A stretch of 64,000 bases of DNA from Ligula intestinalis (taxonomy: Eukaryota; Platyhelminthes; Cestoda; Diphyllobothriidea; Diphyllobothriidae). The stretch spans positions 19,859,226 to 19,923,225 of the forward strand of contig JAYGXS010000008.1 in the NCBI GenBank assembly GCA_036362985.1, given 5' to 3'. The notes below the pieces were generated by a model. The model did no database searches. It was not told the DNA's origin and saw only the letters and a program-made list of their open reading frames with translations. The translations under genes and the position numbers were made by a program. Below, in pieces: positions 55,031 to 64,000 of this stretch (positions within the stretch are counted from its first letter, which is position 1; every line of letters starts with the position of its first letter).

Positions 55031-57520
55031 TGATAGGTCATCGTAATAGATTAAAACGTGATTAATATCTAGTGATGAACGAGAAAATTATAAGATTGCT
55101 CGGATGATAATGGCCAAGTTCAGGAACAAGCAACTATTCGCGGACCATTCAACACTACATACGTTAAAACCAGACAAAATACGATCCCTGAACATCTATA
55201 CATCTCTGACACGTCGGTAAAAGTTACTTTGCTTTCAGGCTAAGAAACCCTTAAATTCGGCTTCCCCCTTCTTTTTTCTGGATATTTCTTTTGTTTATCA
55301 AAGGGTCTGGATGCGGTAGAGTTACGTACCCCAAGTCCTCGAGCTTCTGCAGGGTCATACTTATAGCATGTGGCCGTGCGTTGGCGTGAAGTTAGATTGG
55401 ACTGTTTCATGTCTCTAGTACAAGTCCCAATTTTTTCCAAGTGAAAAAGCATTTTTTCGAATGGTTTGTACTACCCCTTTGGTGTGTAGGTTTTGTTAGC
55501 CCCGAAAAAGCTGTGCTGGGCAAGCTCAACAGCTGCTCTGAACACAAACTTGCGTAAATTGTGGAGGGGAACGTGCACTACACTGCCCAACTGACCAAGT
55601 TGGATGACAGGCTTGCTCGCATGCAGCCCAGGTGGGACGCTCTCACGCCACTTTATCGGTCCGCCAACACAGAAAGACCCGTAAGGACGCGCGTCCTTAA
55701 GGGGGCCGACACCACGCGAGGCTGCCGGATAGGGGATCAACCAATAAGGCTGAACCAATGAGATTTTCAATCGAGTCATTACTCGCTCGAGGTCCCAATC
55801 TGATTGGTACGATCTGATAACGCTTGCTTGCTTAAATATCCATACTACGTAGGCAATAGGGGCTTCCTTTCTCGCGCCCGTATTCTCCCTGACGGATTGA
55901 AACAAAGCGTCTGAGACTGACAAAAATCTTGGCTTTGGGCAACCTTACAGAAAAATGGAGAACAAGTTTTTGTAAGTTTTTAGCCTAACGGGGGTGCACA
56001 TGCCCGGCACCGTGAGAGTAGCGTCCCGCGTGAGATTGGGAAAGTGTCACCACGCCTTACCTAAAGACGTGCCTAAGTCAGCCTTGAAGTTGATTGGGCG
56101 GTTTTAATAGACCTGATTGGCCAGAAAGTAGACTGTGTGTGTGTAATTAAGAGTTGGCAGTAACTGTCGAATCAAACGCTCGGGACTCAATTCAACCTAC
56201 CTGGGATTTATCACACTGTTTCCTCAGCTGCCAGTATTAAGGATGGGTTGTAGTCTTATCACAAACGGAATTCCCTTTCAATGCTGACCTGTATTAGCTT
56301 TCAGGCACCTTTAGCCTTCTAAATTGCCATCTGTTTTCCTCTACATAAGTGCTACTCCTTCTGTCATTAGCGTTAAAAACACTACTAGCTTAAACCATAG
56401 TCACTGCATTCGCCCAAGCACTCCGCTGATAGCCCTGCCCACGGACGCCAACTGGCAACGGAGCATGGGTAGTGCCGTTCAGTCGTTGACTGACTGGTTA
56501 CCCCCCTCAGGAGGGTGTTGGCCCAGGCTTCATGCAGGGCTGCTCTCACCCTTCTGAGATCCAATGGTCTGTATGCACATGCAATGCCAGTCTTCAGCCA
56601 ACCACGGTCCCTGCGGTCTGGAAGGCGCTGGCACTTTCTCTCACTTCTGATTCCCTGCTGGTGACTGCGCTCGCGCTCCCACTGGGTCTCAGGCCCCACC
56701 TCAGGTGTCCGAGCAGCAAGACAGTCGCTAGACGGTGGGGGAGAGAGTAAGGTCAACACTCAGGGCGCTGCTCTCTTCACTAAAATGAATGTGAATACGC
56801 TTGAATCTATCACGGTGCGCTAAAAGCCGTGGCTTGGAGGGTTTGCCGACTGACAAGATAACTCGGGCCCCCACGTAGCTGCTCCTTCTGTAGGCGTGTG
56901 TCTATGTGTGCGTACAGGAGGAGAGGGAGGACTGAGAGTCAGGCTGCAATGGCTCCCTCTTAATGTGGCCTTTATGGCGCTTTCGCGCACGCGGGAGCAT
57001 ACCTAGCGAGTTGACTGAGTCAAGTATACGCGTGTTGAGCGACTATCGCGCCGAACACCTACACCCTCCCTTGTCCCTGGTCATTATGATTTCGTCCATA
57101 CACCGGACACAGAGGTGGGAGCGGCGAGCAAGTAGGTAGATTCCCAGAAAGTCTAATTAAGCTTTTGTTTTCATTCGCGGTAGTTCGCTGCGTTGCTTCA
57201 GCTTTCTGTAGCCTTCGTGCAGCTTGCCTCAGTGTCTGCTTCGGCTTGCTTCAGAGTTTGCTGCAGTTTGTTATAGCACGCGGCTATCCATCGTCGAAAT
57301 CGACGGGCGAACTGTCGTGTGTAAGTAAGCAAGAGAAGGGCAGTTTTTATGCAGACACCTGGAGTAGGGCCACTACAGCCCGTACTGCATAGGACAGACA
57401 AGTCGGCGTGGCCTTTTGGTTTAGGAAGGATTTCCACTGGTTGCGAGAGTACTTTCGTCGGGTTTTTTGGGTCGTAGCGGCGTCCCAAAGACAAGCCGAG
57501 ACTGCAACTCGCGGTGCCAA
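55031..57520. other. no gene; repeat-derived
   Basis: Several open frames (for example minus 55923-55471) show no family motif. The stretch has several CCAAT boxes on the minus strand (55730-55810), resembling the 5' parts of the strand-biased repeat. No gene is supported. Confidence 0.4.
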
Positions 57521-57524
57521 CACG

Positions 57525-57995
57525 TGCAGGTAAAGGGAGCGTCTGTAATGGTCGCTGCTGTCCGACGCCCGCTTAACCCTTAACGCCATAGACGAGGTCA
57601 CTCAGAGCATATGACCTCGCGCTAAAGCAGTGTTCCCGCGTACCTCGGGCCTATGCGCAAATGGAAGCGCGCCCAGCCTAGCCAGCCTTCGCCCATCCCA
57701 AGGTCGCGCCACAACCTCTAGTCTAGACAGCAGTCGCGTGATTGGTCACCGTATTGAAGCATGCGCCGACATTGCGGTGATTTCCGAGGCTCTCGTCACT
57801 CCGGAATTGACGCCCTGGCAGCCGGACTGCTGAGAGTCAAAACTCTTTCAATCTATTATCCTATGCTTCTGCAGAATGCACTATTCCTTACATTCTTGCT
57901 TTCCACAGTCTTCTGTCCTCTCATAAAGAACCGGGCCTGGAAGATCACAGCTGTCAGGGTTAACCTTCTTAGCCTAAACACCTGTCAATAGGTCT
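57525..57995 (+). repeat. strand-biased repeat, extended copy 2
   Basis: Aligns with 30290-30800: GCGTCTGTAATGGTCGCTGC, GCGCTAAAGCAGTGTTCCCG, CTTCTGCAGAATGCACTATT, AAGAACCGGGCCTGGAAGAT and CAGGGTTAACCTTCTTAGCC. Confidence 0.7.
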
Positions 57996-59739
57996 TCACC
58001 GGTATGGGGCGTGATGCACAGGTAGAAAATGGGTGCAAAAGTTACCAATGCAGACACAAGTGGAATTTAGCATTGGGTTGGATTCAAATTCGGGAGGATG
58101 AGAGGGTAACAAATACTTATATGTAAAACATCGCAACCCGTAAAGTCGAGAAGGGATCAGTAGTAATAAGGGTTACATGAGTTGGGAAGTACGGGCTGAA
58201 GGAAAGTAAACGAAATATGCAACACAATAACAGGAAATAGTAAAGAAAATTTAGGTAAGAGTACATATTTGGGTCGTAGAAGGGCCCTTATATATTATAA
58301 CCACTTAATTACAAATTATGATTAGGTTAAAAAACACATAATCTTCCCGTTTTCTACATGCCAGCCATCGATCCAGCGGGTATGGGCTTTGAACTGATGA
58401 CTTTGAACTGCAGAGTGGTGCTCGGAAGCCAACCGCATACAATAACCGCTTAAGTCAGTATACTTAGCAAAAATGGCTTTTTAAATTAACCACGGGAACA
58501 ATCGCAAACTTACAAATTGTAAATAGGGTGAATTTCCCCAAACTCCACCATTCTTCACTCGTTTGCCTTTATTCTAGTTGAGGTTAGTGGTACTACTAGA
58601 AAATGTACCTCAATGGCCTCGTCCGAAGTCAGGGCGCACTCGTTTGACATACACACGCTCGCTGTTGGTCCGGTGGGGGGTTAGCGATGTTATTAAAGGG
58701 TACTTCAGTGTCCCCGCTCTAGGTTTGAGTACGCGCCCAAACTTACCCTTTTAACTTTTTCATCTTACAGGATTATGGCGATTTACCTTGTTCCCTGACA
58801 TCCCCCGCCCGTCCTCTCTCCTAGAATCAGGCGCCCGTAAGAACGAGGGGTGCTATACGCACCCCAGGCAGCCCTACGAGGTACTCGTACGATAATTTAT
58901 TATTTAAAGGTGATAAATGACAACAAAGACGCATGATAATTTAAAAAATGACAGACAACGAATTAAGTTAATTAATTCAAATAAATAACTCAAATAACGT
59001 CTAATAAATTAGGAATACATTTTCATTGCCACCATTTTACAGAATTCCAAGGTTTGGGTTTTTCGCGATGTTACCTATAGTAAACTGTTACTGATGAGAC
59101 TTCCAGAGCAGATATCTGAGAACTGTAATATACTTGCCAAAAAAGTTGGGGTTTAATAGGTCCTAGGTCGATATTGGCAGTATATGCTTTGAGAATGGAG
59201 AACCGACCAAGCTTCTGAAAGCCAAGCAAGAATAAAAACGCGATCTGGTGGGCAACATAAGGTTTTCAGATAGGGTCGGATGTCGGTGATCCTTGTCTGC
59301 GGTGTGTCGAACCCTCATATCTCTGGCGTTGACTCGTTCTCCTTTATGCATTTGTCTCCAAAAGCGTCTGCTTTTCGCTTGTTCGGCAGGCTTTTGAGCC
59401 CTTGCAAATTCTGTATTGCCTTCTGTCAATCTTATCGTATGCCCTCAGACCTACGCACGCATTGAAAACCATATTTATGAGGACTGAACTTATCTGAATC
59501 CCTAACCAATTAACGAGCAAAATGCTGATCTTGCTAGCCAAGATACGACTGCTTCAGCTGCTTCTGTTACAAATTTGGCCAGGCTGTACATAAGATGCAA
59601 TAGCCTAAAAGTTGCGCACCAGCCAGTCGCTGTCCCGAGGGACAGATAAGTTTGCAATAAACGTAAGCCGAAAACCTGAAATTGAATACTTTAAGGTTGG
59701 CTGGGGGAACTAGGTTACTCGCACAAATCCGTCAATCGG
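57996..59739. other. AT-rich intergenic, no gene recognised
   Basis: Nothing recognised in this 1.7 kb; several short frames without motifs. Confidence 0.35.
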
Positions 59740-60710
59740 TACATGGCTGTAGCGCAAGGGAAACACGACTGTCAAATCTAGACCTTTTCCCTTGCGCTAC
59801 AGACAGCTTCGGGGGGACCTGATACTAACATTCCGCATGTTACGCGTTCATAACTGTTGTCTTGTATCAGAGCATTTCTTTGTGTTAGCAACAAAAAAGA
59901 ACTTGAGAGGTCATCCTCTCAAATTACGTGCAACTGGGACCAGGCTGGGCGCTCAGAAGTACTTCTTCTCCAGAAGGGTAGTCGAAGTTTGGAATAGTCT
60001 TCCTCTGGACGTCGTTATGTCGGAATCCCTTGAGTTTTTAAGCGAAAGTTGGATTGACATAGCAGTGCGCGCTAAATATAAACTGACCGCCGCCGACCAT
60101 TTACAGTTGTAATAAAACTAGTCACATTTCAGTAACATTTGTGTACGTTTTTCGGCATTACTAGGTTCTCATACCAATAATCCCGTGCAAAGGTCTCCGC
60201 GGTTTTCCCTATTTGGTTATCTGCATACCGTGATGACCCCGTCAGCGATCGTATCAGCCGAACCTGGTGGCATGAAAGCTTACCCTTGGTTCGACCCGCA
60301 GCGGACTATCGATGATCTGTACAGATATTTCTGATCATCTAAACCATCGATGGACTCTACAATTGGCTAGGAAGTATGAGGTTGTATCTTCCGCACACGA
60401 AGATGATCCCGGTGACCTTTGCAATGCCCCCCCTACTGGAACCTTCCCCCAAGACCGGACGTTTTTTCTCCTAAATCCCATACTCCATCTGATCTTCCCC
60501 TCCCCGCAAGTTCGACAGTTTTTATCCCTAAAATTCCCAAGGTGTTTTTTACTGTCTGCTCAAAAACTATGTATGACATCATGGCTCAGGAAAATTGGCC
60601 TTGCCAAAAAACTGAGACATCATTTTTTGCTACCACGACACATACGTTCAAATAGGGTACTCAAAGACAATCTACCTTTATATCCCTTAAATAAACTGAT
60701 ACCGATGTCA
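59740..60710 (+). mobile_element. CR1-clade LINE (copy D), strongly 5'-truncated with snapback end
   Basis: Only the CR1 C-terminus remains: LRYRQLRGDLILTFRMLR, FFVLATKKNLRGHPLKLRAT, AQKYFFSRRVVEVWNSLPLD, stop near 60112. The family 3' UTR follows (AAGGTCTCCGCGGTTTTCCC, TATCTGCATACCGTGATGAC, TTTTGCTACCACGACACATA) and ends AACTGATACCGATG. At the 5' edge a perfect 17-bp inverted repeat (59747-59763 against 59786-59802) duplicates its own first bases in reverse. Confidence 0.85.
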
Positions 60711-61039
60711 AGACGAATGGAGAGAGCCTTGGCAAAGTCACATTTTGCGTTTGCCAGCCTCGCGAGTCGCTTTTATCCTGGTTGTCCATCCCACCCCCAG
60801 GTAACTACCAATACAATGGTGACTCTTGTCTATATGCGATGGAAATACTTCAAATGAATGAGTCACGCGAGGTGCGTGCATTGGAGCAGCAAAAACCTTA
60901 ATGAGCCAAGCTCTGAGTCACTGTCTTGCCAATAACCTGCTTTAAGGACGAAATTACGCTTGTTGCGGTCTCGAATGCAGCACTGAGTACGAACTTTGAT
61001 GATAACGGATCTGCGAACTCTCTTATTCAAGTTTCCTGA

Positions 61040-61150
61040 CTCAAAAGTCGGGAAAAATAATTGCTACAGCGATCTTCAGGCCCAAGTCAGTGTGGAAATC
61101 GAAGAAGTTGGACGTCAGTGGGGAGGAATAGGTTATTCTGCGCAGAGCTA
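61040..61150 (-). repeat. strand-biased short repeat, the one minus-strand copy
   Basis: On the minus strand: CTCTGCGCAGAATAACCTAT, TTCCACACTGACTTGGGCCT, GAAGATCGCTGTAGCAATTA. Confidence 0.55.
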
Positions 61151-61880
61151 GGGGAAAGTTGACTGTCGGACAAGCGTGCGTCCGAACCTGAATGAGGTGG
61201 CATCTGAAGTACAATATGATGAGTGCTGCAAGAAGCTTGCCTAAGTTTATAAACGTTTGGTCATTACTCGTATGCCGGCACGAACGCATTAACGAAAACA
61301 CAGGAATAATAATGAGCAGCATTAGAACTATAAAGTACTTAAAAGAGCTACAAGAAGTTCTAAGTGTTTGTAAAGAAAAAAAATTGTCCATAAACCACAA
61401 TTTTCGGAGATTTAAAAATCGCTATGAGTTAGAACAATAAATTTAAATATGTTGTTAAGTTGAAAATTGAATAGAACCAATTTCTTTATATAAAAAGAAC
61501 GTTTCTTTAGTCAACATTTTTTTACATATTACCGTTAATGGACAACTATTTATTCAATATCATCCAATAAGGTCTGGCACTAGCTTCTTTGTTTTCGGTG
61601 TTTTCATTGATAAATTGCGCTTCTGTTCGACCTTTACGTCAAAACCTTTAAATAAGATATATAAGTATATATAAACAGCATTTACCGAAGGACAGTGTTG
61701 CCTGCTATTAGTTCTTATGCTGATGGCCATATGGACCATATTTACAAATGCTTCAAAATAGCAAACCACAGTGTCAAGTGTACAGAATGGCAACAAGATA
61801 AGTTGGATATTGTTATTCCTAAGATAAAAAGAAAGACTTTATCTAATAGGCTATCTCTTTAAAAAGTGTTTTAATAAGAT
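61151..61880. other. AT-rich, no gene recognised
   Basis: Flank of the second gypsy element. Short frames only; none recognisable. Confidence 0.35.
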
Positions 61881-62248
61881 TGTAGTGAAATTGAATTGCT
61901 CCTTTGTTTAACTTAGTTAAATACGCCTTGCATGAACTTAAACACTTTTAAATTACGCATTGAACAAGCACGTGCTCTTATCTGCAAACGTCTTTGTTCT
62001 TATTTATTGATTCTTAACAGTTAGGATTGCCCTATCTCAGGTTCTTGGATAGACTATATCGTATCCTAACATTGGTGACTCCGATTTTTACTTGGGCTTT
62101 TGATTGCATAAACCTGTTAATAATTATTATGCGGTTTCGCAGCTCTCATTTTTACTGACCGCAATTTTGTTAAGGTTTCCAATCAATGCATTCATGCAGC
62201 GTTGTCGTTGCTTAACCAATAAGAGGGCTACATTTAATCTGGTATCAA

Positions 62249-62610
62249 ATGGGACCGAACACGATCTCAGTTTGTGACCATTTGACCGATGACACACGTC
62301 GTGCTGATGCGGGTATTAACATCACCTTTACATCTCCCGCTAGTCAATTCACGCCCCCACCTTCCATCCAAGACGTCGTGTCACGCATTGACTCATTCAC
62401 TGTTCAAATTGCTCAGCTTCGAGCCACTAGCGTCTACAAAAGTAGTCTTTCGAGTACTGGACACCCGAGGTCTCTCAGTCCAGGCGAAACCACAACTGAT
62501 GTTTTCTGTTCGTACTATCACAATTATGGTTCTCACGCCCACCATTGCAAATCTTCCTGCACAAACAACTAACATTCGTGTAGAAAGCTTTCCTCCCGAT
62601 CAGTAAAGGC
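62249..62610 (+). pseudogene. gypsy gag remnant with zinc-knuckle-like end
   Basis: A frame of 107 codons begins MGPNTISVCDHLTDDTRRAD and ends with VFCSYYHNYGSHAHHCKSSC, the Cys/His pattern of flatworm gypsy gag (C..YH....C...C). The capsid domain expected upstream is missing; only about 180 bp separate the primer-binding region from this frame, so gag is internally deleted. Confidence 0.65.
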
Positions 62611-62617
62611 GACTAAC

Positions 62618-64000
62618 GTGATCGGCCCATCCTCTCCCAATCGCCTGCTTCATATCTATGACAGGAGTTCCTGCCGTAACTTCCTCGTAGATACTGGGTC
62701 GCAGATATCTCTTATTCCACCTACTTCGACTGACCATAAATCAACAAACTCTTCATTTTCGCTTCAAGCTGCTAACAGTTCTCCTAGTAAAACTTTTGGT
62801 CAGCGATCTCTAACTCTAGATTAAGGTCTGAGACGTTCATTTCGTTGGATATTGACTATCGCTGACATTCATACCACAATTCTCGGCACTGATTTTCTCC
62901 AATTTTTCTGTCTTCTCGTTGACATGAAGTCCCATAAACTAGTTGATCTTAAGACATCTTTATGCTGTATATGTTCTAATCGTACCTTTCATCCCCTTAT
63001 CCACGCATTCCAGCAATCCCTTCGTCTTCTCTCTATCATCGGTTACTTTCTGAAGTTTCTTCTATCGCACGAGCCTCACAATTTAACCAACCCATTAAAC
63101 ATTCTGTTGTCCACTATATCTCAACTTTCGGACCATCCGTTTTTAGTCGTCCTCGTCACTCAGCCACCGACAAGTTAGCTATCGCTAGGGCTGACTTCAG
63201 TCACATGATGGAGCTTGGAATAGTAAGGCCTTCCACTTGTCCATGGGCTGCACCTTTACATATGGTGTGTAAAAAGTCTCTCGTTGACTGGTGCCCCTGC
63301 GGAGATTATCGACGATTGAACACCTGCACTGTACCTGATCGATATCCATTACCAAATGTACATCTAGCCTATCAGGAGCAACAGTGTTTTCCGGTATTGA
63401 CGTAGCAAAAGCCTTCCATCAGATACACGTTGCTCCAGAAGACATTTCGAAAACGGCGATTGCTACACCGTTTGGTCTGTTTGCGTTTGTTCTGATGCCC
63501 TTTGGACTACGTAACTCTGCTCAAAATTTTCAGCGTTTCATCAACGAAGTACTCCGCGATTTACCTTTCGTTTTTGTGTATTTCGATGATGTTCTGGTAG
63601 CAAGTTCCAACGAAAATGAACACCTTCAACATCTCCGCCTAATTTTTGAGCAATTCAGTCAATTTGGTGTTTTCATTAACGAATCTAAATGCGTTTTCGG
63701 TGTATCGTCATTGTTTTTCTTAGGACATCGCGTAGATGCTTTTGGTTGTCACCCCATAGATGCCAAAGTTTCAGCTATTCGCGCGTTCCCTACTCCCACT
63801 TCTTTTCAACAACTGCGCCTTGTCAATTTCTATCGACGTTTCATCCCGCATTGCGCCAAATTGATGTTACCACTTATTAACCTTTTGCGCGGAAGCAACC
63901 GCGAGTTTTCTTTTCCTGACACAGCAGTCGACGCTTTTAATCGTGTCAGAAAGATTTTGGCAGATAAAACTGCCCTCGTTCATCCTATACCTGATGCATT
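62618..64000 (+). pseudogene. gypsy pol: protease and reverse transcriptase, frameshifted, incomplete
   Basis: Protease: CRNFLVDTGSQISLIPP (catalytic DTG). One TAA stop precedes TIADIHTTILGTDFLQFF. A frame change follows, then [20 protein letters not shown] and [21 protein letters not shown] further single-base shift near 63391 leads to [40 protein letters not shown] and the intact active site YFDD (63579-63590), then NFYRRFIPHCAKLMLPLINL. RNase H and integrase lie beyond 64000. Three disruptions make this copy inactive, although the RT active site is kept, unlike the first gypsy element. Confidence 0.85.

Larger units (their letters stand above)
61881..64000 (+). mobile_element. second Ty3/gypsy element, 5' part, runs off the window
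   Basis: The putative 5' LTR ends at 62071 (..ATCCTAACA), followed by a primer-binding-like TTGGTGACTCCGA, matching the TTGGTGAC of the first gypsy element. The LTR start (TGTAGTGAAATT at 61881) is a guess. Downstream are a short gag remnant, a protease and RT in the expected order. It belongs to a different family from the 37.7-42.7 kb element, judging by the proteins. The 3' half and 3' LTR lie beyond the window. Confidence 0.8.

Noticed and set aside
55471..55923. 150-codon minus-strand open frame
   Set aside because: No recognised motif, and the stretch contains repeat-like CCAAT elements; more likely a repeat than a gene.

Overview
The window is eukaryotic and most likely from a flatworm. 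Two intron-bearing housekeeping genes lie in a sea of decayed retroelements. Two Rab11 introns are only 42 and 33 bp long, a size typical of flatworm 5' introns. The repeat mix (CR1 and RTE LINEs, Penelope-like elements with GIY-YIG domains, flatworm-style Ty3/gypsy, a tRNA-derived SINE) fits too. A diphyllobothriid-like tapeworm is my best guess; a trematode is not excluded. There is no bacterial gene organisation, rRNA, intact tRNA or CRISPR array.

Host genes: a Rab11 GTPase gene runs on the minus strand (exons 1-4 between 3307 and 1289; the C-terminal exon or exons were not found). About 680 bp away, head-to-head on the plus strand, is ROMO1, a small inner-mitochondrial-membrane protein of 80 aa. 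Its two exons (3987-4120 and 12426-12534) are separated by an 8.3 kb intron. A mariner-like MITE lies just beyond the last Rab11 exon seen.

4-12.5 kb (ROMO1 intron): an RTE endonuclease fragment, then a nested stack. An old minus-strand RTE copy is internally deleted for its reverse transcriptase, broken by a second RTE in the opposite orientation, and broken again by a jockey-like LINE with a 12-bp target duplication. 12.5-36 kb: SINE copies, a CR1 copy (17.4-19.6), a near-complete decayed CR1 (25.0-28.1) abutting a Penelope fragment, a third CR1 in the opposite orientation (33.8-35.1), and clusters of three short repeat families, two of them with secondary-structure or ribozyme-like signatures.

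36.9-42.9 kb: a long inverted repeat (foldback-like) whose right arm is split by a Ty3/gypsy element with both LTRs and a TGTT target duplication. 44.0-47.1 kb: a Helitron Rep-helicase with its CTAG|T end; it has lost the HUH, Walker A and Walker B residues. 51.1-51.9 kb: a Penelope GIY-YIG fragment between long inverted arms. 59.7-60.7 kb: a fourth CR1 copy. 61.9-64.0 kb: the 5' part of a second gypsy element, running off the window.

The remaining sequence is mostly AT-rich intergenic DNA and fragments of repeat families. The most unusual signals are hammerhead-like cores near the Penelope-type remnants, a strongly strand-biased short repeat family, a repeat with a conserved hairpin, and the doubly nested RTE stack inside the ROMO1 intron.
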